Assembly (NCBI GenBank): GCA_913056235.1
Contig: CAJXMW010000003.1
Coordinates: 310,001-374,000, forward strand
Direction: 5' to 3'
DNA from: an uncultured Fodinibius sp.
Lineage (GTDB): Bacteria > Bacteroidota > Rhodothermia > Balneolales > Balneolaceae
DNA: 64,000 bases
Position 1 is the stretch's first letter, and every line of letters starts with the position of its first letter. The translations under genes and the position numbers were made by a program. Below, one piece after another: positions 45,401 through 55,105 of this stretch. Under the pieces are notes generated by a model. The model was not told the DNA's origin. It saw nothing but the letters and a program-made list of their open reading frames with translations, and did not search any database.

Positions 45401-46753
45401 TTATATTTCATGGATGCCTTGGCTATCAACACGATGTGTTATCATTGCCGTTTGATCTATTGCATCCGTTTTAATTGAAAACGCATCATCTAATACCTCT
45501 ACTGCAGCTTCAATTAACTCCTTGTTGTTCGTAAAACCAGTAGCCAATGTTTCACCTTTTTTTACCTTGGCGCCAGTTTTGCGTTTAAGCTCAATACCTG
45601 CCGAGGGATCAACATCATCCTCCTTCGTTTTGCGTCCCGCGCCCAGCTCAAGCGAAGCAATACCAATTTTGTAAGCATCAATTTTCGCTATATATCCGCT
45701 GGCCGGGGCTTCAACAGTAAAACTATATTTGGCATGCTCATATTTTTGGGGATTCCGGAGCACTTCCGTATCACCGCCCTGCTCGGCCGTAAGCTGCAAC
45801 CATTTATCAAATGCCTGTCCATTCGCTACCGCTTCTCTGCTCATGGCAACGCCTTGCTCTATGGATTGGGCCTTGCCTCCCATAGTAATCATCGTGCCCG
45901 CAAGCATGTGAGTCACCTCCATCACATCATCAGGACCGTTACCCTGCAGGGCAGCCATCGCCTCTTCAACTTCCAACCAGTTACCAACTTTATTACCAAT
46001 AGGCTGTTCCATATTAGTCAGATAAGCTATCGTCTGTTTGCCAAAGTCTTCTCCGATAGCCACAAGTGTTTGCGCCAGCTCTTTGGCATCCTGCTGCGTT
46101 TTCATAAAAGCACCAGATCCAAATTTTACATCCAGGACCAGCGCGTCAATGCCCTCGGCCAATTTTTTACTCATGATGCTTCCTGCAATCAGCGGGATGG
46201 ATTCGACGGTAGCTGTTACATCGCGCAAGGCATACAATCGTTTATCAGCCGGGGCAATGTCTTCGGTCTGTCCAGCCATTACCATTTTGCACTTTGATAG
46301 AATCTGTCGATACCGATCCAGAGAGATATCCACCGTAAAACCGGGAATAGACTCCATTTTGTCGAGGGTTCCACCGGTATGTCCAAGGCCACGTCCCGAA
46401 ATCATCGGTACCGGCACGTCGTAGCTGGCCACGATGGGCGCCAGAATGAGCGACAGTTTATCACCCACCCCGCCGGTAGAATGTTTATCCACTTTTTTTC
46501 CGGGAATATCGCCCAGATCGAGCACCCGACCGGAATGCAACATAGCATGCGTGAGTGCCGCTGCCTCATCTTCGTTCAGATCTCTCAGAAAAGCAGCCAT
46601 CAAAAAGGCACTCACCTGATAATCAGGCAGCTTGTCCTTGGTATACTGTTCTATCAGATAACTAATTTCTTCTCTTGAAAGAACCTCACCATCTCTCTTT
46701 TTTCTGATTAGTGATACCGCGTTAAAGGATTTTGAAGCCATAGAAAAAAACAT
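45401..46753 (-). CDS. deoA: Thymidine / pyrimidine-nucleoside phosphorylase
   Basis: Cleaves thymidine (or uridine) with phosphate to free base and pentose-1-phosphate. The signature SGRGLGHTGGTLDKMESIPG is complete. VDKHSTGGVGDKLSL carries the phosphate-binding site and LVLDVKFGSGAFMKT the conserved catalytic loop. A C-terminal barrel-sandwich domain follows (EAPASGYIAKIDAYKIG). At 450 residues the length is normal. A second ATG at 46741 (MASKSFNAV) is an equally good start. Divergent from pdxB; 94 bp upstream of pspA. Confidence 0.94.
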   Translation of the reverse strand: MFFSMASKSFNAVSLIRKKRDGEVLSREEISYLIEQYTKDKLPDYQVSAFLMAAFLRDLNEDEAAALTHAMLHSGRVLDLGDIPGKKVDKHSTGGVGDKLSLILAPIVASYDVPVPMISGRGLGHTGGTLDKMESIPGFTVDISLDRYRQILSKCKMVMAGQTEDIAPADKRLYALRDVTATVESIPLIAGSIMSKKLAEGIDALVLDVKFGSGAFMKTQQDAKELAQTLVAIGEDFGKQTIAYLTNMEQPIGNKVGNWLEVEEAMAALQGNGPDDVMEVTHMLAGTMITMGGKAQSIEQGVAMSREAVANGQAFDKWLQLTAEQGGDTEVLRNPQKYEHAKYSFTVEAPASGYIAKIDAYKIGIASLELGAGRKTKEDDVDPSAGIELKRKTGAKVKKGETLATGFTNNKELIEAAVEVLDDAFSIKTDAIDQTAMITHRVDSQGIHEI

Positions 46754-46816
46754 CTACATTAGGTTTGACCTTTAATAACGTGGTTTTTTAAAAAAATTGA
46801 TAGCAGAAAGTCCCTG

Positions 46817-47944
46817 ATGTTAAACGTTTTAGCTGATCAGTACCTTTATAATCTTCGAGCTCATATTCCTGATAACATCAACCTTAAGCTATATGATCCC
46901 GCTGAGGGATTACCACCGGACCTTAGCGACACCCATGCACTATTGGTCCGCACCGTTAATGAACTCAACCCAAAAACACTGTCCCCAATCCCCCCTTCGC
47001 TTACCTTTGTAGGTACCGCTTCGGCTGGCAGCGACCATGTGGATATCGAATACCTGGAAAAGTATGGCATTACCTTCACCAACGCGGCCGGATGCAATGC
47101 CCGATCGGTGGCCGAATATGTAGTTACTGCTACATTGCTCTGGGCAGAGGCGCGGAACGTAGATCTCACTAACGTAACAGTTGGCATTATAGGAGTAGGA
47201 CACGTTGGTACCCAGGTAGAACAAATACTCAACAAATTGGGAATCAATTTCGTCAGTTACGATCCGCCGCGAGAAAATCAGGAATCAGATTTTAGTTCAG
47301 CTTCTCTTGAAGAGGTACTTGCTTGTAATATATTGACTTTTCACACGCCGCTCTCCCGCAGTGGGGATTATCCAACTCATCATTGGCTGGATGAAGACAA
47401 ACTTGCCGGGCGACCTTATGAACTTATCCTCAATACCTCACGCGGTGGTGTCATCGATGAAAGTGCACTATTAAAGGCCATAGATGACGACAGGATCGGC
47501 GACACCATCATTGACACCTGGGAACACGAACCACAGTTTAGCCTTAATACGGCCCAAAAAGCATTTCTCAAAACCCCGCATATTGCCGGCTACTCAGAAC
47601 AAGCCAAGAACAACGCCACGAAAATAGTAGTGCATGCCATGCTCAACCATTTTGATATCCCAATAGACCAAAACGGGACTGGACAGAATGCCCGGATGAT
47701 TAAGGAGGATATCAACAATTTCGATTCGCTCTCTGAAGTGCTAACGAAGCTTCATCCCATCAAAGAATATGAAACTGAACTGGAAAAAATCATCGCTGAT
47801 TATCCCGATGAGCGCGGGAAACACTTCAACAAGCTACGGGCGCAGTTTCCCCTTCGACAGGAGTTTGCCCAAACCTTCTTACCAACATCATATTTCGAGC
47901 GATTTCCGGTACTACGTAAGCTGGGTTTCTCTGAGCTAACATAG
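46817..47944 (+). CDS. pdxB: Erythronate-4-phosphate dehydrogenase
   Basis: Second step of the DXP-dependent pyridoxal-phosphate route. At 375 residues it matches PdxB rather than generic D-2-hydroxyacid dehydrogenases. Key parts are VGTASAGSDHVDIEYL, NAAGCNARSVAEYV, the NAD loop GIIGVGHVG, ILTFHTPLSRSGDYPT, NTSRGGVIDE with catalytic Arg, the WEHEP Glu, and HIAGYSEQAK with catalytic His. A PdxB-type C-terminal dimerisation domain follows. Shares a 63-bp divergent promoter region with deoA. Confidence 0.94.
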   Translation: MLNVLADQYLYNLRAHIPDNINLKLYDPAEGLPPDLSDTHALLVRTVNELNPKTLSPIPPSLTFVGTASAGSDHVDIEYLEKYGITFTNAAGCNARSVAEYVVTATLLWAEARNVDLTNVTVGIIGVGHVGTQVEQILNKLGINFVSYDPPRENQESDFSSASLEEVLACNILTFHTPLSRSGDYPTHHWLDEDKLAGRPYELILNTSRGGVIDESALLKAIDDDRIGDTIIDTWEHEPQFSLNTAQKAFLKTPHIAGYSEQAKNNATKIVVHAMLNHFDIPIDQNGTGQNARMIKEDINNFDSLSEVLTKLHPIKEYETELEKIIADYPDERGKHFNKLRAQFPLRQEFAQTFLPTSYFERFPVLRKLGFSELT

Positions 47945-47981
47945 ATTTTAAACCGCAGAGGAGACAAAGTCATAACAGAAC

Positions 47982-48044
47982 TTTAGCCTGACGATGAGTC
48001 ATCAGGCTAAAATAAAAACTCAAGTCCGTTTTAACCGGACTTTT
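47982..48044 (+). terminator. Two tandem hairpins between pdxB and tatD
   Basis: First stem TTTAGCCTGA / TCAGGCTAAA (47982-47991 with 48002-48011). Second stem AAGTCCG / CGGACTT (48022-48028 with 48036-48042), followed by T4 on the plus strand. Together they probably end pdxB transcription ahead of the convergent tatD. Confidence 0.6.
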
Positions 48045-48080
48045 AGAAAGTTAGCCTTCTAATTTATTAGTAGACTGTAA

Positions 48081-48848
48081 TCAAGAAGAGGTTACCCCAA
48101 AAAGTTCAAGAGCATTTTTGTCGGTAGTTGCTATTATCTCATCCAGATCAAGCTCCTGAACATCTGCCAATCGCTGAGCAACATGTTTAACAAATGAGGG
48201 CTCGTTGCGCTTACCACGTTTGGGCTCTGGCGCCAGATATGGAGCATCAGTTTCTAGCATCATATTATCAATAGGCAACTGTGCCACCGAATCATCTACA
48301 TCGGCATTTTTGAAGGTCATAACACCACCAATGCCGAGCTCCAATCCCAAGTCAATAGCACGCTTGCCCTCTTCGACCGAACCATTAAAACAGTGCCAAA
48401 TACCCTTTAGGCTGCCATTCTGCTCTTCTTTAATAATCTGCAGCAGATCTTCAGTGCTTTCCCGATTATGCAGAATAACAGGCTTTTGAACCTGCTTAGC
48501 CACTCGGCAATGTAGGCGCAGACTCTTCTGCTGTTCGGATTTGTAGTCATCACTCCAGTAATAATCCAACCCCGTTTCACCCACACCTACGATGTCATCC
48601 TGTTGGCAATAATCTAGCAGTTCCTCCTCTGTGGTGGTTGTGCCCTCATTAATATCGGTCGGATGAATACCGGCCAGTTTATGCAGTTCAATATCGGGAT
48701 GGCTCAGCCTGTCCATCTTGGGCAGAGAATCATAGTTAATGGCCGGCATAAAAATATGCGACACTCCGGCTTTCGCGGCCCGATCTAATACTTGGTGGAT
48801 ATCTTTTTCAAATTGCTCGGCGTAGAGATGACAATGGGTATCAATCAC
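48081..48848 (-). CDS. tatD: TatD family metal-dependent deoxyribonuclease
   Basis: A 255-residue TIM-barrel hydrolase. Metal ligands are in IDTHCHLYAEQF, VGETGLDYYW (Glu), VILHNRES (His), GIWHCFNGS (His) and LETDAPYLAPEP (Asp). The LAGIHPTDIN segment is typical of the YcfH/TatD group. 3'-to-5' exonuclease activity is known for relatives. It starts 33 bp after the stop of the BadF-type kinase gene and may share its transcript. Confidence 0.94.
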   Translation of the reverse strand: MIDTHCHLYAEQFEKDIHQVLDRAAKAGVSHIFMPAINYDSLPKMDRLSHPDIELHKLAGIHPTDINEGTTTTEEELLDYCQQDDIVGVGETGLDYYWSDDYKSEQQKSLRLHCRVAKQVQKPVILHNRESTEDLLQIIKEEQNGSLKGIWHCFNGSVEEGKRAIDLGLELGIGGVMTFKNADVDDSVAQLPIDNMMLETDAPYLAPEPKRGKRNEPSFVKHVAQRLADVQELDLDEIIATTDKNALELFGVTSS

Positions 48849-48881
48849 AATGACAAAAATTTTACGCTTATTATGCTACTT

Positions 48882-49715
48882 CTAGGTATGATACTCAACC
48901 AGACGTTCCATCGGATTTTTGACGAAAAGTCCCGGTTTGAGATCGTGCTTTTTCAGGATATCCTTAATCATCTCTTGATGAGCAAATGCTACCGACCCGA
49001 TAAAACGCACCTCGTACTCGGTGGCATTGGTATATTTAAGGATGATCCGGGTGATAAAATTTTCAAATCCTTCGTAAAGAATATCTTTAATGAACGGATG
49101 GTCGGCATGTTCGCCCAAAAAGGCACCATAAGAGGCAACAAATCGACTTTTTTGGGATCCGTCGTAGAGACCTTTGGTGATATGATCAAGCGACATGTTG
49201 TAATCTCGTTCTAGGGGCTCTTTCAAATCATCGGGAATTTCATAACGGAAGTACTTATTGATCAGCTTCTTACCAAAATACCCGGCACTTCCCTCATCCC
49301 CCAAAATAAACGCTAGTGAAGGGACGTGCTCGATAATCTCGGAGCCGTCATACAGACACGAATTGGACCCCGTTCCCAGAATACAGGCTATTCCCGCTTC
49401 ACGTAAAAAACAGGCACGAGCCGCTCCCAACAAATCATGATAAATGTACACGCTGGCATCTGTAAATATGCGGTCCAAAGCATCATGTACAAGCTCATTT
49501 TTTTCTTCACTATCACAACCGGCCCCATAAAAGAAAAGCTCATCTATTTCCTCATCCAGTTCCGGTACCAGGTTGTATTCAACCACTTCTTTGATACTTT
49601 CAGTGGTGTGGTAGTAGGGGTTTAATCCCTCTGTAAAAAATGTTTTGCTATCTGTGCCATTAGTCAAGCACCATTCTGTTTTTGTCGCACCACTGTCAGC
49701 TATTAAAATACCCAT
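48882..49715 (-). CDS. BadF/BadG/BcrA/BcrD-type ATPase, N-acetylglucosamine-kinase-like
   Basis: A 277-residue ASKHA-fold kinase. The phosphate-1 loop is LIADSGATKTEWCL, phosphate-2 lies in YIYHDLLGAARACFL, CILGTGSNSCLYDG carries the glycine-rich nucleotide site, and ILGDEGSAGYFGKKLI is the family marker. The sequence fits Bacteroidota N-acetylglucosamine kinase homologues better than benzoyl-CoA reductase activators, which need a Cys-ligated FeS cluster not seen here. A role in amino-sugar recycling is therefore likely but unproven. Confidence 0.87.
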   Translation of the reverse strand: MGILIADSGATKTEWCLTNGTDSKTFFTEGLNPYYHTTESIKEVVEYNLVPELDEEIDELFFYGAGCDSEEKNELVHDALDRIFTDASVYIYHDLLGAARACFLREAGIACILGTGSNSCLYDGSEIIEHVPSLAFILGDEGSAGYFGKKLINKYFRYEIPDDLKEPLERDYNMSLDHITKGLYDGSQKSRFVASYGAFLGEHADHPFIKDILYEGFENFITRIILKYTNATEYEVRFIGSVAFAHQEMIKDILKKHDLKPGLFVKNPMERLVEYHT

Positions 49716-49855
49716 AAATGCTTTTCTGTTATTAATTCTGCGCCAAATCTAATCAATTTGCAGGAAAAGCCGCAAAGATTAATCTGGGATAGAGACTATG
49801 CTAAAATCTAACTATTATTTAACGGTTTAATAATGTATAAAAATACTTCCAGCGG

Positions 49856-50638
49856 ATGAAACTTACCTACAGTAATTACCTGAAAATTGATGAACTGCTT
49901 GATTTGCAAGAGCTCCGGTCAGAACCCGAAGAGCATGATGAAATGCTCTTTATCATCATTCACCAAACCTATGAGCTCTGGTTTAAACAAATTTTACATG
50001 AAATGGATAAACTGCGCGATGATCTGAAAGACGGCAAAACATGGGCGGCCGTAAAAACGATGAAGCGCATTCTCACTATCCTGAAAACCATGGTGGCTCA
50101 GATCGATATCCTGGAAACGATGACACCGCTTGAGTTCGAGAGTTTTCGCGGCTTTTTGGATGAGGCTAGCGGATTTCAGTCGGTGCAATTCCGCGAAGTT
50201 GAAATGGTATGCGGGCACCGGTCTACTCATATTCTCAAAGTCCACGAGGACCAGCCCCAGTATGTGGAACGGATGAAGCAGCGCATGGCCGAACCCACGA
50301 TCTGGGAGCGCTTTTGTGAGTTTCTACAGCAAGAAGGGTACGACATTGAAATGCCAGAGCGTGAAAACGAAAATGGACTGCTGTATGAACCTTCGGAACA
50401 TAACCAGAACATCCTGCTGGATATCATGCAAAACAACCAAGAGCTGGCTATGCTCTGCGAACTGCTGGTCGATTTTGACGAGGGTATGCAGGAATGGCGT
50501 TACCGCCATGTAAAGATGGTGGAACGCACCATTGGCAACAAGATGGGTACTGGCGGATCCAGCGGCGTTGATTATTTGCGTGGCACTCTCCACCAACGCA
50601 TCTTTCCCGATCTTTGGGAGATTCGTTCGGACATTTAA
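49856..50638 (+). CDS. kynA: Tryptophan 2,3-dioxygenase
   Basis: Heme enzyme opening the indole ring of tryptophan to N-formylkynurenine. The N-terminal HDEMLFIIIHQTYELWFKQI contains the substrate-site His. LDEASGFQSVQFREVEM, the heme-proximal segment YRHVKMVERTIG and the substrate loop GTGGSSGVDYLRGTL are all conserved. At 260 residues it is slightly shorter than typical bacterial TDO. The kynureninase gene follows after 65 bp, so the two form a tryptophan-degradation unit. No kynurenine formamidase gene lies nearby. Confidence 0.96.
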   Translation: MKLTYSNYLKIDELLDLQELRSEPEEHDEMLFIIIHQTYELWFKQILHEMDKLRDDLKDGKTWAAVKTMKRILTILKTMVAQIDILETMTPLEFESFRGFLDEASGFQSVQFREVEMVCGHRSTHILKVHEDQPQYVERMKQRMAEPTIWERFCEFLQQEGYDIEMPERENENGLLYEPSEHNQNILLDIMQNNQELAMLCELLVDFDEGMQEWRYRHVKMVERTIGNKMGTGGSSGVDYLRGTLHQRIFPDLWEIRSDI

Positions 50639-50703
50639 TTTTCATTTAAAACATTAAGCTTGCCTCGGTATCCGAAAGCAAACATTCTGCATCAAATATT
50701 CCT

Positions 50704-51894
50704 ATGATGGAAAACATTGACAACTTAGCAAACAGACTAGCACCTCACTATTCGCATTTCGATGTAAAAAATCGCTTACTTTTCACTGGACATTCTCACC
50801 AGGCATGGCCTGATGTAGCTCTTGAAGGACTGAAGGAATCCTTCACCGTCGCCGCTTCAGAAGTCGACAATAAATGGGAGCCAGCCTTCGAAAAAACCGA
50901 GATTCTTCGCAACTACCTGCGCAATTTTTATGGTGATCCTGACGGGCTGTACTGCCTTGCCGAGAATACGCACCTGCTGTTGGTTTCATGGCTTTCTAGC
51001 TTTGATCTCAAAAACAAGCCGAAGATCATCACTACTGACAGCGAATTCCATTCGATGGACCGTCAGCTATACCGGCTACAGGAAGAAGGTCTTGAGGTAA
51101 CTGCCGTCGATGGCCATTCTGATAACATTGTCGATGAAATCGATCAAGAAATCGACGGACGCACTTCGGCAGTCATGTTGTCCCGCGTTTATTTTGAGAG
51201 CGGAATCGTCAATCAGCATATCTCAGAGATTGCATCGCTTGCTCGAAAGAACGATATCCCCTTTCTGATTGATGATTATCACGGCACTAATGTAGTTCCA
51301 CTTTCTATCCAAGAAGCTAACCTGGAAGATTGTTACCTCCTTGTGGGGGGATACAAATATCTGCAATGGGGCGAAGGCAACTGCTTTCTGCGTTATCCTT
51401 CTGATTGTGATTTGCGTCCCGCCGTTACCGGTTGGTTTGCTTCGTTCAGCTCGCTGGATGAACCACGCGATGGCGGACCAGTCACCTATGACGATGGCAA
51501 CCAGCGTTTTGCTTCGGGCACTTACGATCCGGCCTCCCAATTTCGGGCAGCAAAAGTTGTGGAATTTTTCGAGGATCAGGAGCTTACACCCAAGGTACTC
51601 CGCCAGCAGTACTTAAAGCAGGTGGGATTACTTAAAAAACTGTTCTTAGAGCAGGACTTTGACCCAGAAATTATTAAGCTACGTCATAAGCGCCCATTAG
51701 AAGAAAATGGCGGCTTCTTGGCACTGCGATCTCCATTTGCCCGAACGATTCGCGCCCAGCTGATGGAAAAGGGCGTCTATACCGATGCCCGGGGCGACGT
51801 CCTTCGATTTGGACCAGCGCCCTACATCACCTCTGGTCAAATCAAAAAAGCCATGGCTGAACTAGCAAAGATCGTTAGCAGCCTTAATCCATAA
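50704..51894 (+). CDS. kynU: Kynureninase (class V aminotransferase fold)
   Basis: PLP enzyme cleaving kynurenine or 3-hydroxykynurenine to (hydroxy)anthranilate and alanine. The N-terminal NRLLFTGHSHQAWPDVA and the ENTHLLLVSWLSSF region bind PLP phosphate, LIDDYHGTN carries the PLP Asp, and GGYKYLQWGEGN the Schiff-base Lys. At 396 residues it is within the family range. Generic class V aminotransferase annotation is possible, but the position right after kynA supports kynureninase. Confidence 0.88.
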   Translation: MMENIDNLANRLAPHYSHFDVKNRLLFTGHSHQAWPDVALEGLKESFTVAASEVDNKWEPAFEKTEILRNYLRNFYGDPDGLYCLAENTHLLLVSWLSSFDLKNKPKIITTDSEFHSMDRQLYRLQEEGLEVTAVDGHSDNIVDEIDQEIDGRTSAVMLSRVYFESGIVNQHISEIASLARKNDIPFLIDDYHGTNVVPLSIQEANLEDCYLLVGGYKYLQWGEGNCFLRYPSDCDLRPAVTGWFASFSSLDEPRDGGPVTYDDGNQRFASGTYDPASQFRAAKVVEFFEDQELTPKVLRQQYLKQVGLLKKLFLEQDFDPEIIKLRHKRPLEENGGFLALRSPFARTIRAQLMEKGVYTDARGDVLRFGPAPYITSGQIKKAMAELAKIVSSLNP

Positions 51895-52206
51895 CTTTGT
51901 AAGGATTGGTCTTCTTATCGGTCTTACTGATAAAAAGTTAGAGTAAGTTGGTGAATATACTTTAAGAAACAAAAAGTACTGCTAAAGAAACCCTGTAGTT
52001 TACAAGCAAATTAAGTTGGATTACGGTTAAAGGCTAGATCTTGTTTTAGAAATCAGCTCGTAAACTTCCATATAGAACTACTGAACCCCGGTATCAAAAG
52101 ATTGATCAATTGACTATTTCGAGAGAAATAAGATGACACTATGTTGTCAGTATTATTTAATATATTGACGGATGAAAACTCCAAAAATCTAATTACACAC
52201 TAATTT
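51895..52206 (+). promoter_or_regulatory. 312-bp non-coding region upstream of recA with inverted repeats
   Basis: No gene is seen. Close to recA lie TATTTC-GAGA-GAAATA (52115-52130) and TGACA-N6-TGTCA (52134-52149), two consecutive dyads 58-92 bp before the ATG, which could be SOS-repressor sites. A weak hairpin (51918-51934) follows the kynU end. No lexA gene is in the window to support the assignment. Confidence 0.35.
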
Positions 52207-53274
52207 ATGTCTGATAACCAAGATCGCGAAAAGGCACTGGAAATGGCCATCGGCCAAATTGAAAAGCAGCACGGCAAAGGCACTATTATGAAGCTGGGTG
52301 ATGAGGCGACGAAAGATGTTCCCAGCATCTCTACTGGCTCTATTATGGTAGACTACGCGCTGGGCGTGGGCGGCGTGCCCCGTGGGCGTGTGACCGAAAT
52401 TTATGGCCCCGAAGCCAGTGGGAAAACGACTCTGGCCCTGCACGTGATTGCAGAAGCGCAAAAAGCCGGCGGTTATGCAGCCTTCATTGATGCTGAACAC
52501 GCCTTTGATCCCCGCTACGCAAAAAATCTTGGTATCAACACCGACGAACTGCTCGTCTCGCAGCCCGACAGTGGTGAACAGGCGCTTGAAATTACCGAAA
52601 CGCTTATCCGTTCTGCTGCCTTGGATGTCATCGTTGTAGATTCCGTTGCAGCTTTGGTCCCCCGTGCTGAGCTGGAAGGCGAAATGGGTGACTCTCACGT
52701 TGGCCTACAGGCACGACTGATGTCACAAGCCATGCGGAAAATCACCGGTATCATCAATAAAACGCGAACTTCCGTCATCTTTATTAACCAAATTCGTGAG
52801 AAGATTGGTGTGATGTTCGGTAACCCAGAGACCACATCCGGTGGACGAGCTCTTAAGTTTTATTCTTCGGTCCGAATCGACATTCGTCGTATTGGCTCGC
52901 TCAAACAAGGCGATGAGGTAGTTGGAAACCGAACCAAGGTTAAAATTGTCAAAAACAAGGTAGCCCCACCCTTTAAACAGGTCGAGTTCAATATTATGTA
53001 TGGCAAAGGGATTTCGCGAATGGCTGAGATTCTGGATATGGCTGTCGAGTTTGATATCATTGAAAAACGTGGTAGCTGGTATCGATACGGTGGCGAACCC
53101 ATTGGTCAGGGTACCGATAATGCTATTGAGTTTCTCGAGTCGGATCCTGAGACTACTGAAGAAATTGAAAAGCAGATTCGCGAGCAAATGAATCCTAAGG
53201 AAGAGGATGAAGAAGCAAGCGAAAACGGTCAGGAAGACGCTGAAGATTCCGATGACTCTGACAGCGACGATTAA
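52207..53274 (+). CDS. recA: Recombinase RecA
   Basis: ATP-dependent strand-exchange protein and SOS co-protease. The N-terminal helix is followed by [18 protein letters not shown], Walker [23 protein letters not shown], Walker [13 protein letters not shown], loop L1 [18 protein letters not shown] and loop L2 [19 protein letters not shown]. The C-terminus is strongly acidic (Glu/Asp/Ser over the last 30 residues). At 355 residues it is standard. It heads a tight recA-recX-AI-2E transcript, with recX 2 bp downstream. Confidence 0.98.
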   Translation: MSDNQDREKALEMAIGQIEKQHGKGTIMKLGDEATKDVPSISTGSIMVDYALGVGGVPRGRVTEIYGPEASGKTTLALHVIAEAQKAGGYAAFIDAEHAFDPRYAKNLGINTDELLVSQPDSGEQALEITETLIRSAALDVIVVDSVAALVPRAELEGEMGDSHVGLQARLMSQAMRKITGIINKTRTSVIFINQIREKIGVMFGNPETTSGGRALKFYSSVRIDIRRIGSLKQGDEVVGNRTKVKIVKNKVAPPFKQVEFNIMYGKGISRMAEILDMAVEFDIIEKRGSWYRYGGEPIGQGTDNAIEFLESDPETTEEIEKQIREQMNPKEEDEEASENGQEDAEDSDDSDSDD

Positions 53275-53276
53275 TT

Positions 53277-53945
53277 ATGGATGAGGAAATCGAACACGAT
53301 CTACCCGGGGTTATTACCTCCATCAGTGTTCAAAAAAATAACAAGGAGCGCTATTCCATTTTTGTGGACGATGAATTTCTGCTTGGCATTTCTGAGCAGA
53401 CGCTCCTTGATTTTAATCTCGCGAAAGGTGATACCATAACACCTGCCCTGCTACGAAAAATGAGACGCGAAGAGGGGCGATTTGAGATAAAATCGTACTT
53501 TATGAAACTCCTTGGGAGACGCGATCATGCCCGAAAAGAGCTATTCAACAAAGCGGTACGCAAAGAGTATCCCCGGGAGGTCATCAACAATGTGCTCGAT
53601 GAGTTACAAGAAAAAGGATATCTGAATGAAGCCGGATTTGCCGAAAAGTTTGCTGAAGATAAGAGTCGGCTAAACAAATGGGGACCTGCTAAAATAAAGG
53701 CCCATTTGTATAAAAAAGGGATTTCAAAATCAATTGCCGAAAAGAGTATTAAAAAGGCATTTGAAGGCGAGGATCTGAAAGAAACGTTCCTGAATTTGGT
53801 TTTGAAACGCAAAAGACGCTTTTTGAGAGAAGACAATCTCTACAAACGCAAGAAAAAGGTATTTGACCATCTGGCACGCAAAGGATATCGACCTTCAAGT
53901 ATTTACGATCATCTGGATGAGTTAATGCAAGCAATTGAACAATGA
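53277..53945 (+). CDS. recX: RecA regulatory protein RecX
   Basis: A 222-residue all-helical modulator of RecA filaments. The repeated three-helix motifs are visible: YFMKLLGRRDHARKELFNKA, then LQEKGYLNEAGFAEKFAEDK, then WGPAKIKAHLYKKGISKSI and a final LARKGYRPSSIYDHLDEL. An N-terminal beta-like extension (ITSISVQKNNKERYSIFVDD) is usual for Bacteroidota RecX. Starts 2 bp after recA; its TGA overlaps the next ATG (ATGA). Confidence 0.94.
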   Translation: MDEEIEHDLPGVITSISVQKNNKERYSIFVDDEFLLGISEQTLLDFNLAKGDTITPALLRKMRREEGRFEIKSYFMKLLGRRDHARKELFNKAVRKEYPREVINNVLDELQEKGYLNEAGFAEKFAEDKSRLNKWGPAKIKAHLYKKGISKSIAEKSIKKAFEGEDLKETFLNLVLKRKRRFLREDNLYKRKKKVFDHLARKGYRPSSIYDHLDELMQAIEQ

Positions 53946-55021
53946 AAAACATTACCCTTGAACGCGTAGTAAAATCAGCTCTGGTGCTGGCCGGTATTAC
54001 AGTGCTGGCATATCTGATGTATTACTACGGTACTCTCTTGGGCTATGCTATTATTGCGATGATCTTTAGCTATATCCTGGATCCGCTGGTTAACCGAATG
54101 CAATCAGCTGGTATGAACAGGACCTTTGCCATCACCCTTACGCTCAGTGCCCTTATACTCATTCTGGTTTGGATCTCTACCAACATTATACCAATTATTG
54201 CAAATCAGATGGTGGAGCTGGCCAACCAGCTGAATATCGAAAATATTCAAAATATTACACGTCAAATCGAAGAACGGCTGACTCGTAACTTTACCTTCCT
54301 GCCAGAAGGATTTTTGAGCGATAACCTAACCCAGATTGTACAGAATCTTTTTGACGTTGGTGAACTGCCAACAGCCCTCAGCAATATTATTGGCGTATTC
54401 ACAAATATCTTTTATGCAGCACTTATCATCCCATTCGCTACGTTCTTCTTTTTAAAGGATGGAACCAAGATTCGGCGTGATCTGCTGCAAATCGTACCTA
54501 ACAAGTATTTTGAGACCACGCTCAGCCTTATTGACAAAATCGAGACCCGGCTCGGAATCTATTTCCGCAGCGTAATGCTGCAAAGCCTGATTGTAGCTCT
54601 CACCTCTTATATTGGGCTTTCGATTGTGGGACTCAACAACGCACTGTCGGTAGGCATTGCCGTGGGACTAGCCAACACCATCCCTTATTTTGGGCCCATT
54701 ATCGGATACATATTGTCTATCATAGTCTCGATCATTGAGGTTGGCAACTTTTCGCTGGTACTGCCCTGCATCCTTGCAATTTTGTTTGTACAGATGCTCG
54801 ACAACATTGTCCTGCAGCCGATCATATTTTCTCGCTCAGCCGATATGCACCCGGTGGCCATTCTATTCATCATCATGATTGGTGCTGAAACCGCCGGTAT
54901 CCTTGGCATGCTGGTTGCTATTCCGATTGCTACCATCATCAAAATTACCTTCAATCAGGTAAGCTGGAGCCTTAACAACTACTACGTTTTCCGATCAGGT
55001 GAAACGAGCGACGCTGGATAA
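53942..55021 (+). CDS. AI-2E family transporter (PerM/YdiK-like)
   Basis: A 359-residue polytopic membrane protein with about eight hydrophobic segments. The family pattern is clear: FSYILDPLVNRMQ after the first TM pair, a soluble insert (residues 80-150), PFATFFFLKDG, and the end part GLANTIPYFGPIIGYILS, LDNIVLQPIIFSRSADMHPV and GILGMLVAIPIATIIKI. Members export varied small molecules, and the name AI-2E does not fix a substrate. Its start overlaps the recX stop by 4 bp. Confidence 0.94.
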   Translation: MKNITLERVVKSALVLAGITVLAYLMYYYGTLLGYAIIAMIFSYILDPLVNRMQSAGMNRTFAITLTLSALILILVWISTNIIPIIANQMVELANQLNIENIQNITRQIEERLTRNFTFLPEGFLSDNLTQIVQNLFDVGELPTALSNIIGVFTNIFYAALIIPFATFFFLKDGTKIRRDLLQIVPNKYFETTLSLIDKIETRLGIYFRSVMLQSLIVALTSYIGLSIVGLNNALSVGIAVGLANTIPYFGPIIGYILSIIVSIIEVGNFSLVLPCILAILFVQMLDNIVLQPIIFSRSADMHPVAILFIIMIGAETAGILGMLVAIPIATIIKITFNQVSWSLNNYYVFRSGETSDAG

Positions 55022-55105
55022 GATGAGCAAAATCAGTACTTAATCTATACTCATTTTTACTTATCTTAGCGTTCGAACTGCTGAAAACTCATTTGCTTCT
55101 ACACA

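Noticed and set aside
51917-51935. Hairpin after kynU as a rho-independent terminator
   Set aside because: It is followed by an A-run on the plus strand and not by T; the stem is short with a wobble.
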